Assembly: GCA_965202745.1 (NCBI GenBank)
Contig: CBDBCB010000012.1
Coordinates: 62,001-126,000, forward strand
DNA from: JACKII01 sp965202745
GTDB taxonomy: Bacteria; Pseudomonadota; Alphaproteobacteria; Bin95
Direction: 5' to 3'
DNA: 64,000 bases
The position numbers were made by a program, and so were the translations under genes. The stretch's first letter is position 1, and each line of letters begins with the position of its first letter. Below, piece after piece: positions 18,228 through 26,661 of this stretch. The notes beneath the pieces are model-generated. The model searched no databases, was not told the origin of the DNA, and saw nothing but the letters and a program-made list of their open reading frames with translations.

Positions 18228-18604
18228 TAACGCTCGTTCTTTCCCAAAAGGCGGGCGATGCATTCAAGTACTTCGCTGTTCGCGAACGGCTTGGTGATAA
18301 AGGCATTCACGCCCAATTCCTCGGCCAGCGCCCGGTCTTTGGCCTGTCCCTTGGCGGTCAGCATCAGGACAGGCAATTCCTTGTTAGCAGCGTCGGCACG
18401 CACGGCCTTCAAAACCTCAAAACCACTGAGGTGCGGCAGCATCGCATCCAGAACCAGGAGATCAGGTGAGACTTCGCGCACAGACGCCAGTGCTGCTGTT
18501 CCATCGTACACGGTCGTTGTGCCATAGCCCTCCCGCTGCAACAGAAACTGCAACAATTCTGCGATATTAGCCTCGTCCTCGGCGATCAGCACCGTTGCCG
18601 CCAT
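18227..18604 (-). CDS. Single-domain response regulator
   Basis: 125 residues from ATG 18604 (MAATVLIAEDEANIAELL). CheY-like receiver with acidic pocket ED, phosphoacceptor Asp in LLVLDAMLPHLSG, switch Thr in LMLTAKGQ and Lys in AFITKPFAN. No output domain. It is intact although the kinase of the cluster (14795-17496) is destroyed, leaving it as a probable orphan. Its stop overlaps the queF start. Confidence 0.85.
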   Translation of the reverse strand: MAATVLIAEDEANIAELLQFLLQREGYGTTTVYDGTAALASVREVSPDLLVLDAMLPHLSGFEVLKAVRADAANKELPVLMLTAKGQAKDRALAEELGVNAFITKPFANSEVLECIARLLGKNER

Positions 18605-18645
18605 TAATCCATTCCTCCCGGCCATCGGCTTAAACGCCGTTGTTA

Positions 18646-20176
18646 TCAGGCCAGGATAGCATCTTCGGCACGATGCAGGCAGTCGCTTCTTGTACACAAG
18701 CGGCAGCCGGGTCCGACCGGCACCGTCATTTCCCGCGAGGACACATCCAAGCCGTCCGCATAGACCGTGCGGTCAGCATGGATCGCGTCACAAACCAGCA
18801 TGACGGTGCGCAGAAAGGGCTCCTCGTGAAAGCAGGCGGGGTCTCGCGTTACGGTCCACGCCACCAGCATGAAGCGCGCGCGGCTGGGGAATTCCACCAG
18901 TTGCCTGACGATGCGGCCCGGCGTCTGGAACGCCGCATAGATCGCCCAGAGCGGGCAGCCGGTTCCGCTTCGTGGCACAAGCAGCCCAGGCAATGGGAAC
19001 CGCTTGGACAGATAACCCGCCGGATCGGCGCGCAGGAACCCGAACGACACGCCCTCTGCTCCCGGCCGCCGCAATGTCACCAGCCGATGTGCGATCTGCT
19101 CGTAGCTGGCAGCGTAGCGCTGACGCAATTGCTCAACGTTGTAGCGCAACGCCTCTGCATCCGCGAGAAACGTCTCGTATGGGAAAAGACAGGCCCCGGC
19201 GGTATAGGCGGCAAGAGCCCGCGTTGCGCGGGCACGCGAGAGTTCGCTCGAGAAACAGCGCCGCTGCCTGCTGGAGGGTTTGGAAACGCTGAGACGACGA
19301 GGCAGCGCTATCCAGAAACACCAGCCGCCCCTGATCTTCGATGAACTGGCTTTGGTTGTGGAACTGGCTTAGGTCCGCACTGGAAGAGGCCTGAGTCTCC
19401 ACGGCGATGCCATGCTCCGCCCGCAGATAGTGCAGCAAGCTGGCATCGAAGGGCATGCCGTAACCGGTCAGCAACTCCTGCAATTCGCCGGCCGCGACCT
19501 CCAGCGAGTCGAAATAGTTACCGTTGGCGATAAAGTAGTCGTCCACCTCTTCAATCGGCGTCGCCGGGCGCTGATCGCTGTCCGGCCGGTCGAAATAGCG
19601 GACGATGGCCTGTGCCGTATCCGCAAGGCTGGTCATTTCATCACTGACAATGCCCTCGAAACGGGTCCGCATCTCCGGCGGGACATCCGCGCCGCTTTCC
19701 AGAATTTCGGCAGTAGAACGGATGGTGGTGACGTGCGTAACGATCTTATAGAGGGCATCACTCAGCTCCGGGTCTTGGCTTACCCGGCTGGACAGGGCCT
19801 CAATCGCTTCGGCTTGGGCATGTGACGTCCGCAGGGTATTGCGCAGCGCCTCCACTCAATCCGGAAACCGTCCGATGAATTCCGGCACTGTTTCGCTCTT
19901 GATTCCCAACCGCCTGATGCTGGGGTTGCCAACGACCTCCACCAAATCCGCGATAAGCTGGCGCTGCGCTTGACCGGTCACGGCGGCGAGGTCCATATCC
20001 AGCGTGCGGGCGATATCATTCAGCAACCGCCCGCTGATCGTCCGCTTATTGGCTTCGATCAGGTTCAGATAGGACGGCGAAATCCCCAGAGCCCGCGCCA
20101 TTCGGGCTTGAGTCAGGCCCAGCGCACGCCGCTTTTCCTTGATCCGGTAACCGATAGGAACAGAGCCTATGGACAT
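18646..20176 (-). pseudogene. ScfR-type XRE transcriptional regulator (short-chain acyl regulator family), disrupted
   Basis: N-terminal XRE helix-turn-helix (IKEKRRALGLTQARMARALG, SPSYLNLIEANKRTIS, residues about 12-47), a central ImmA/IrrE-like region (ASLLHYLRAEHGIAVE) and a C-terminal DUF2083 domain with the Cys-rich end GPGCRLCTRSDCLHRAED. Lesions: in-frame TGA at 19856-19858 between RFPD and VEALRN, where TGG (Trp) is expected, and a frameshift near 19245 after AAALFLER. The remaining sequence is well conserved. Relatives regulate propionyl-CoA and glyoxylate-linked genes; the target here is unknown. It reads away from the ABC operon that starts 180 bases to its right. Confidence 0.88.
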
Positions 20177-20356
20177 CGACGTCCTCCCTTCGCACGTGCG
20201 AACCCAAGCAAGAATTTTACAAACTTTCTTCTATAAAACAATGCTTTATTGGGGCATTGTGAAATTTGATTTACAGTATGTTCGCTGAGGCTCAATGGTT
20301 GCATCAGCATAAGACTGTCAGCAGACATAAACTCGCTACATCAAGGGAGACCCCGA
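20177..20356. promoter_or_regulatory. AT-rich divergent promoter region
   Basis: About 180 bases between the leftward ScfR-like gene and the rightward ABC operon. It is clearly more AT-rich than flanking DNA (for example CAATGCTTTATTGGGGCATTG at 20240-20260, an imperfect inverted repeat). GGGAGACC about 10 bases before ATG 20357 is the likely ribosome site for the binding protein. Promoters are inferred, not located exactly. Confidence 0.45.
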
Positions 20357-21697
20357 ATGGTTGATTTCTCAAAAGGCTTTGGCCGTCGCGGCGTTCTGCG
20401 CGGCATGGCTGTTGGCGGTGCGGCGCTCGCCACGCCGACCGTGTTCACGTCGAAGGCTTAGCCCGCCGGCTACACCAACGAGCCCAAAGGTTCGACAGTG
20501 ACCTTTGGCTTTAACGTTCCGCAGATCGGCGCTTATGCCGACGAAGGTGCCGACGAGTTGCGCGCCTATCAGTTGGCGGTTGAGCACATTAATGCCAGTG
20601 GCGGCGGTATGCTGGAGACTTTCTCCTCCAAAGCCCTAGCCGGCGGCGTCAATGGCAAGAAGGTGGCCTTTGTCACCGGCGACACCCAGACCAAGTCCGA
20701 CGCGGCCCGCGCCAGCGCCAAGCGCATGATTGAAAAAGACGGCGCGATCATGATCACCGGCGGTTCGTCCTCCGGCGTGGCGATTGCGGTCCAGGGGCTC
20801 TGCCAGGACGCAGGCGTCATCTTCATGGCTGGCCTTACCCACTCCAACGACACCACCGGCAAGGACAAGCGCGCCAACGGTTTCCGCCACTTCTTCAACA
20901 CGGAAATGACCGGTGCAGCGCTGGCGCCCGTGCTGAAGAACAATTTCGGCAACGATCGTAAAGCCTACCACCTGACCGCAGACTATACCTGGGGTTGGTC
21001 ACAGGAAGGTTCGATCAAGAAATACACGGAGGCAATCGGCTGGGAAACTGTCTCCGCCGTGCGCACGCCGCTGGGTGCGGGCGACTTTTCCCAGTACATC
21101 ACGCCTGTGTTGAACTCCGGCGCTGACGTTCTGGTGCTGAACTACTATGGCCGCGACATGGTCAACTCTCTGACCCAGGCGGTGCAGTTCAGTCTGCGCG
21201 ACAAGATGGTGAACGGCAAGAAGTTCGAGATTGTCGTGCCGCTGTTCTCGCGTTTGATGGCGCAGGGTGCCGGCGATGCGATCAAGGGCATCTTCGGTCC
21301 CACCAACTGGAACTGGTCGCTGCAGGATGCCGGCTCCAAGGCCTTCGTGAAGGCCTTCGGCGAAAAGTGCGGTTTCCCGCCCTCTCAGGCAGCGCACACC
21401 ACCTACTGCCAGGCGATCCTGTACGCCGATGCAGCACAGCGTGCTGGCACGTTCCGTCCGTCGGGCGTTGGCAAGGCGTTGGAAGGCTTCAAGTTCGACG
21501 GCCTGGGCAACGGCCCGACCGAATATCGTGCTGAAGATCACCAGTGCTTCAAAGACGTTCTGGTGGTGCGGGGTAAAGAAAACCCCGCATCCAAGTACGA
21601 CCTTCTGGAAGTCGTTGAAGTCACCCCGCGCTCTCAGGTTGAATATCCAGCGTCCTTGCTGGGCGGCGAACTGGGACCGTACAACGATGGTGCATAA
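20357..21697 (+). pseudogene. ABC transporter substrate-binding protein (urea/branched-chain amide type), nonsense codon after signal
   Basis: From ATG 20357 the frame encodes a Tat-like signal (FGRRGVLRGMAVGGAALATP) and reaches an in-frame TAG at 20459-20461, where homologues would have Gln (SKA-Q-PAGYTNEPKG). After it the frame is open for 412 more codons: periplasmic binding protein type I fold with TFGFNVPQIGAYADEGADEL, MITGGSSSGVAIAVQG and GLGNGPTEYRAEDHQCFKDV. A restart inside the mature part would lack a signal, so export should fail. First gene of a five-gene transport operon; a terminator follows immediately, giving high expression of the binding protein relative to the permeases in the ancestral state. 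Confidence 0.85.
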
Positions 21698-21717
21698 ACC
21701 GCACTACCATTAAATTA

Positions 21718-21747
21718 CCGGCCACTGTAAAAGGTGGCCGGTTTTTT
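21718..21747 (+). terminator. Hairpin terminator/attenuator between binding protein and livH
   Basis: Perfect 8-bp stem CCGGCCAC / GTGGCCGG with loop TGTAAAAG followed by TTTTTT. Located 20 bases after the binding-protein stop, it probably reduces read-through into the permease genes. Confidence 0.85.
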
Positions 21748-21766
21748 GCCTATTTTGGATCCACCA

Positions 21767-22596
21767 ATGGATGCATTATTGCTTCATCTCCTAAACGGAT
21801 TGGACAAAGGCGGCGCTTACGCGCTTATCGCCCTTGGCCTGACCATCATTTTTGGCACGCTGGGGGTCGTGAATTTTGCGCATGGCGCAATCTTCATGCT
21901 GGGCGCGTTTTGCGCCGTCTCAATGCAGGCCATTCTGGGCCTGTCATTCGAAACGATTTCGGCAACCAAGAAGGATTTCCTCGGCAATCCGCTGGTCGAA
22001 GAAACACTGTATGTCTTCCATTGGTTCGGTGATTTTGGACATTCCCTTATCGAGTATTCAGTACCGTCGCCATTTTGATGGCGATCCCCGTGATACTGGC
22101 CATCGGCATTGCGATGGAGCGCGGGCTCATCCGATATTTTTACAAGCGTCCCCATGCAGAACAAATTCTGGTCACGTTTGGCCTGGCCATTGTTTTGCAG
22201 GAACTGGTCAAAAGCCAGTTCGGTGCCAATCCGATCCCGCAACCGCCACCCGATGCTGCAAAATGACTGTTGGATTTCGGGATATTATTGGGTTTTGAGT
22301 CTGGCTTAATTCCTTACCCCACCTGGAGGTTCGTCTACCTGCTGTTCTCGCTCGGAGTCATATCGAGCGTGTTCGCCTTCCTGCAATTCACCACCTTTGG
22401 CATGGTGGTGCGGGCCGGCATGGCTGACCGGGAAACCGTCGGTCTGCTGGGCATTCTGCAAAGCTTTGCTTCCATGAACGAAGTGAAAAGCATTCTGCCC
22501 GGCATTGACCAGATCATCATCTATCTGGTGGCGGTGGTTGTCCTATTGGTCCGGCCACGCGGTCTGATGGGCCGCAAAGGCGTGATGGAGTCCTGA
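21767..22596 (+). pseudogene. livH: livH-type ABC permease, frameshift, nonsense and internal deletion
   Basis: ATG 21767 begins MDALLLHLLNGLDKGGAYAL. Three lesions: a frameshift near 22062 (SVP joined to VAILMAIPVILAIG in another frame), an in-frame TGA at 22264-22266 (before LLDFGILLGFE), and an in-frame loss of about 65 codons at 22443-22456, where ETVGLLG is joined directly to ILQSFASMNEVK. Family members carry about three membrane segments (including the DRRF and VVVVVGGMGSLPGA-like region that contacts the ATPase) between these blocks. Both ends of the lost piece contain a Leu-Leu-Gly-Ile coding segment in homologues, suggesting recombination between short direct repeats. Non-functional. 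Confidence 0.9.
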
Positions 22597-22600
22597 TACC

Positions 22601-23740
22601 ATGCTGACCCTGAACCGATCCGACCTGATCCTTTTACTGTGCTTTATCGCGGCAGTTCTGGCCGACCCCATTATCATGGTGCCCATCGGCCTGGACTATC
22701 CTGATATTCTGCAAAAGTTCGCGATCTTCGGCATTTTTGCTATCGGATTCAACATTCTGTTCGGCCTGACGGGGTGCCTGTCTTTCGGCCATGCGGCGTT
22801 TCTAGGCGTGGGCTCGTACACCGCGGTTTGGATGTTCAAGCTGTTCTCCATGAATCCGCTGCCCGCTATCGCTCTGGCGACTTTCCTGGGCGGAGCATTT
22901 GCCGCGCTCATCGGCTTTGTCTCGCTGCGCCGGTCGGGGATCTATTTCTCGATTCTAGCGCTGGCCTTTACCCAGATGAGCTACAATCTGGCCTATTCAG
23001 TGCTGACGCCGATTACCAATGGTGAAACCGGCCTCCAGCTCACCCAAGCCGATCCGCGTTGGCTGGATACCGCAGTTTTCGGCATGGATTATGGTGCCGA
23101 GCTTCCGTCCTCCAGCCTGTTCGGCATCACCATGACCGGCTATCCCGGGTTTTATTTTTGCGCGGCATTGCTGATCATCTGCTTTTACGTGTCGCTCCGC
23201 ATTTTCCGCTCCCCGTTCGGCATGATGTTGCAGGCGGTAAAATCCAATCAAAACCGTCTGAACTACACCGGCATTCACACCCGCCCTTACACGCTCGCTG
23301 CGTTCGTGATCTCTGGCATGTATGCCGGATTGGCCGGCGGCTTGCTGGCAGTGACCGACCCCCTGGCCGGGGCTGAGCGTATGCAGTCGACCGCCTCTGG
23401 CGAGGTGGTGCTGATGACCATTCTCGGCGGCACCGGCACACTGCTGGGGCCGGTGCTGGGCGCGGGCATCATCAAAGGCGCAGAAGCCAAGCTCTCGCAA
23501 TACAATGACAGCATCCTGACCGGTTTTTACGACTTCCTGCCGGAAACCATCCAGCACGCAATGGTGTCGATCTCCGGCCTCTTTGTCGGCGAAGGCTGGC
23601 ATCTGACGCTGGGTACGCTGTTCATGATCTTTGTGATCTTCCTGCCCGGCGGCCTGATGGAAGGCTTCCGCCGTATCGGCCGCCTGATCACCCGGCGGGA
23701 AGAATCGTCCAAGCGCGCAAGCGCTCAACCGGCAGAATAA
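22601..23740 (+). CDS. livM: ABC transporter permease, LivM type
   Basis: 379 residues, intact, eight to ten membrane segments. Typical LivM blocks: FNILFGLTGCLSFGHAAFLG (residues about 50-69), SLRRSGIYFSILALAFTQM, MLQAVKSNQNRLNYTGIHT (coupling-helix region) and VVLMTILGGTGTLLGPVLGA. Starts 4 bases after the livH stop. With livH destroyed it has no obvious heterodimer partner here, so the frame may simply not have been hit yet. Confidence 0.9.
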   Translation: MLTLNRSDLILLLCFIAAVLADPIIMVPIGLDYPDILQKFAIFGIFAIGFNILFGLTGCLSFGHAAFLGVGSYTAVWMFKLFSMNPLPAIALATFLGGAFAALIGFVSLRRSGIYFSILALAFTQMSYNLAYSVLTPITNGETGLQLTQADPRWLDTAVFGMDYGAELPSSSLFGITMTGYPGFYFCAALLIICFYVSLRIFRSPFGMMLQAVKSNQNRLNYTGIHTRPYTLAAFVISGMYAGLAGGLLAVTDPLAGAERMQSTASGEVVLMTILGGTGTLLGPVLGAGIIKGAEAKLSQYNDSILTGFYDFLPETIQHAMVSISGLFVGEGWHLTLGTLFMIFVIFLPGGLMEGFRRIGRLITRREESSKRASAQPAE

Positions 23741-23752
23741 GGAGGCGGACCA

Positions 23753-24511
23753 GTGGCCACACTTCTCGATGTCCAAAGCGTCAACAAGACCTTCGGCGGG
23801 CTGAAAGCCTTGAACAACGTCAATTTGCAGGTCGAGCAAGGGACCGTACACGCGATTATCGGCCCGAATGGTGCCGGTAAGTCGACATTGCTCAACTGCT
23901 TTGTTGGCCGCTTAGAGCCGGATACAGGAACGGTCATGTTCGCCGGTCAGTCACTGCTTGGTATCAAACCGCATCAGATCAACCAGGCCGGTGTGAGCCG
24001 CGTTTTCCAGACACCGGAAATCTTCGGCGACCTTACCCTGCGGGAAAATGCGATGATCCCCGCGTTTGCCAAGCGTGATGACTCGTTCACCATGAACGCA
24101 TGGTGCCCCTTTTCCGGGAAAACCAGCATTCACGATAAAGCCATGGGGGCGTTGTCCGGCGTTGGGCTGGCGGAAAAAGCAGGCGAAATCGCCGGTCAGC
24201 TCTCGCGCGGCGACAAACGGCGGCTGGAGCTGGCAATGTGCCTGGTACAGGACCCAAAGCTATTGCTGTTGGATGAGCCGACAGCTGGCATGGCGCGGGC
24301 TGATACCAACAACACCATCGATCTTTTAAAACGAATCGCAGGAACCGGCATCACCATGGTGGTGATCGAGCATGACATGCATGTGATGTTCTCATTGGCA
24401 GAAAAGATCAGTGTTTTGGCGCAGGGCACGGTGATCGCTGAAAATCTACCGGAAAACATCAAAGGCAACCCAAAGGTACAGGAAGCCTATTTGGGCAGCG
24501 CCCACGTCTAG
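23753..24511 (+). CDS. livG: ABC transporter ATP-binding protein, LivG type
   Basis: 252 residues from a GTG start preceded by GGAGGCGG. Walker A GPNGAGKSTLLN (about residues 40-51), Q-loop region VFQTPEIFGDLT, a signature-like QLSRGDKRRLELAM, Walker B LLLLDEPTAGMA and the switch His in VVIEHDMHV. The signature has SRGDK where LSHGEQ is common, a tolerated variant in this subfamily. The stop codon TAG coincides with the left edge of a small palindromic element: its TA is the presumed target dinucleotide. Confidence 0.9.
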   Translation: MATLLDVQSVNKTFGGLKALNNVNLQVEQGTVHAIIGPNGAGKSTLLNCFVGRLEPDTGTVMFAGQSLLGIKPHQINQAGVSRVFQTPEIFGDLTLRENAMIPAFAKRDDSFTMNAWCPFSGKTSIHDKAMGALSGVGLAEKAGEIAGQLSRGDKRRLELAMCLVQDPKLLLLDEPTAGMARADTNNTIDLLKRIAGTGITMVVIEHDMHVMFSLAEKISVLAQGTVIAENLPENIKGNPKVQEAYLGSAHV

Positions 24512-24623
24512 TGGTCTGATCGAAACGCTTGCATTCGCAAGCTCTTCGTGAATCAGCCACTCTTTCAATATTTAGGTGGTTCGATTCAGCAAACGGATGG
24601 GCACTATCCGTTTCCATCGGACT
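24509..24623. repeat. Small palindromic (MITE-like) element, family 1, copy A
   Basis: About 113 bases between livG and livF. Inverted ends GTCTGATCGAAACG and CGTTTCCATCGGAC match at 12 of 14 positions; an inner hairpin AACGGAT / ATCCGTT is perfect. It aligns with a second copy at 26519-26634 (shared blocks TAGTGG-CTGAT, CGCAAGC, TTCGTGA, ATGGGCAC, CCATCG). It begins with the TAG stop of livG. Confidence 0.75.
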
Positions 24624-24656
24624 GCGAGAGGCTCCATGCCGGCGGAAAGAAGAACT

Positions 24657-25457
24657 ATGGGAAATCCGAACGACACTCCCCCGCTGACGGGTGATGCGCA
24701 ATCTCACCAAGCCGCGCCCGGTAAAGCGCCGAAGCAAAATACGAGCGGGCAACCAGGCTTTTTCTCGTGCTGGGACGTTCATGCCTATTACGGCGAAAGT
24801 TACATCGTCCAGGGCGTCAGTTTCGATATCCGGGAAGGCGAGATCGTTGCGCTCCTCGGCAGGAACGGTGCGGGCAAAGCGTCCACCCTGCGGGCGATAG
24901 CGAGGCTCGACAATCCAGCCTTGCGCCAGGGCGAAATCTGGCTCGACCATCAACCGCTTCATACCATGCGCGCGCACCAGGCCAGCCGGGCTGGTATTGG
25001 CCTTGTGCCAGAAGACAGGCGCATCACTCAGGGGCTGACAGTTGAAGAAAATCTGAAGCTTGCCCAAATCGCGCCACCGATCAGGTGGTCGCTAGACCGC
25101 ATCTACGGCCTGTTCCCCCGCCTGGGCGAACGCCGAAAGCAGGAGGGCACAACCCTGTCCGGCGGCGAGCAGCAGATGCTAGCGATCAGCCGGACACTGG
25201 CGCGTGACATCAAACTGCTGCTTCTGGACGAGCCCTATGAGGGGCTGGCGCCGGTGATTGTTCAGGAGATCGAGAAAACGCTGAACCAGATCAAAAAGCT
25301 CGGCATTACGACCATCATTGTGGAGCAAAACGCGATCGCCGCGCTGAACCTGGCTGACCGGGCAATTATCCTGGACATGGGTCAGGTGGTTTACGACGGC
25401 ACCGCGTAGGAGGTTCTCGATCACGAAGACCTGCGGCACGAATACCTGGCAATCTGA
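24657..25457 (+). pseudogene. livF: livF-type ATP-binding protein, altered Walker A and late nonsense codon
   Basis: From ATG 24657 with an unusually long hydrophilic N-terminal tail (about 40 residues before FSCWDVHAYYGESYIVQG). Walker A reads GRNGAGKASTLRAI: the Thr/Ser that follows the catalytic Lys and coordinates magnesium is Ala. Signature TLSGGEQQMLAISR, Walker B LLLLDEPYEGLAP and switch VEQN are normal. An in-frame TAG at 25407-25409 (expected Gln, GTA-Q-EVLDHEDL) cuts the last 15 residues; the frame then continues to TGA 25457. The late stop alone might be tolerated, but together with the Walker A change and the broken partner genes it suggests loss of function. Confidence 0.8.
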
Positions 25458-25702
25458 GGCAAACCCGCCGCCGGTTGCGCCTCTCAGCCTCTGCTGCTGG
25501 TGAAAGCTCCCTTTGCAAGACGGCGCGTATTCCATGCCGTCGGGAATTTCTCGTATCCATCCAGCCACATTGCCCCATATAGTTCCTTGGTACCGGCTTA
25601 GGCCGCAGGGTCAGCTTTACGTTGAACCTCGCAAAGCCTATCGCTAACGTCAGAATGCATAGTTGATATGCAGCTTCGTAATAGGACGACAGGAACAATC
25701 AG

Positions 25703-26521
25703 ATGCAGGCTATTCTTGTACCGCTAAGCGAGACCACTGGAATGCCATCGATGCTGCGTTGCGCAGCACAGATTGCCGGTAAGTTCTCTAGCGCCATCGA
25801 AGGTGCTTATGTCCGTGCAGAGCCGAGCGTTATCCTCGCCAGCGACGACACAGGGGCGACAACACCAGCCCTTATTGAGAGTTTCGAGCGAGAAGACGCT
25901 GCGCGGGCAGAGCGCCTGCAACATGCCTTTCTGGCCGCATGTCAGGCGGAAGGCGTGGGCAATCGTGCTGCCGTAACCGACATCAGCGGCGCCGGCGGCG
26001 GCCTGGGCGGCTATGGCCGCCTGTTCGATCTGGTCGTGGTCGGACGCCCCGGCCGCGAAGCCGACAGCCCGCCGATGACCACGCTGGAAACCGTATTGTT
26101 TGATACTGGCCGCGTGCTGTTGATCGCGCCACCCACCGCACCGGACAGCGTCGGCAAGAACGTGATGGTGGCCTGGAACGGCTCCAGTGAAACTGCCCGC
26201 ACTATTGCGCTGTCGATGCCTCTGTTAAAGGCGGCGGAGAAGGTAACCGTCGTGACCGTCGACACTGGCGTGGTTACCGGCCCCGATGGCGGTGGCATCG
26301 TCACCTATCTTGCGCACCATGGCATCACGGCAGAGCGCGACGACGTGGCAGCCGGTAGCCGCGGCGCGGGCGAGGCGATGCTGGACGAAGCCGTCAAGCT
26401 CGGCTCCGACATGATGATCAAGGGTGGCTACACCCGCTCGCGCCTGCGCCAGACTATCTTCGGCGGGCCGACCAGCCACATCCTGGCCAATGCCACCATC
26501 CCGGTGATCATGTCCCACTAG
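25703..26521 (+). CDS. Universal stress protein (UspA family)
   Basis: 272 residues, intact, two tandem Usp-like halves: N-terminal MQAILVPLSETTGMPSMLRC and C-terminal NVMVAWNGSSETARTIALSM, ending with KGGYTRSRLRQTIFGGPTS, which holds the glycine-rich ATP-binding pattern. Cytoplasmic nucleotide-binding stress proteins of this type are common in Alphaproteobacteria. It has its own 245-base upstream region, so it is probably not part of the liv operon. Its TAG stop coincides with the left edge of the second family-1 element. Confidence 0.88.
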   Translation: MQAILVPLSETTGMPSMLRCAAQIAGKFSSAIEGAYVRAEPSVILASDDTGATTPALIESFEREDAARAERLQHAFLAACQAEGVGNRAAVTDISGAGGGLGGYGRLFDLVVVGRPGREADSPPMTTLETVLFDTGRVLLIAPPTAPDSVGKNVMVAWNGSSETARTIALSMPLLKAAEKVTVVTVDTGVVTGPDGGGIVTYLAHHGITAERDDVAAGSRGAGEAMLDEAVKLGSDMMIKGGYTRSRLRQTIFGGPTSHILANATIPVIMSH

Positions 26522-26634
26522 TGGCCTGATTGAATCGCCTGCATCCGCAAGCGGTTCGTGATTAGCGCACGAAATTGATGACTTAATCGTTCGATGGAAA
26601 CGAATGGGCACCGTCCGTGTCCATCGAACCACTA
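26519..26634. repeat. Small palindromic (MITE-like) element, family 1, copy B
   Basis: 112-base core (26521-26632) starting GTGGCCTGATTGA and ending CCATCGAACCAC, flanked on both sides by TA (26519-26520 and 26633-26634), the pattern expected of elements that duplicate a TA target. Internal arms GTTCGATGGA / TCCATCGAAC form a perfect 10-bp stem. Its first TA plus G supply the TAG stop of the universal stress gene. Confidence 0.8.
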
Positions 26635-26661
26635 GGGCCGGGAAGCGCGAGAGCTATGGCC

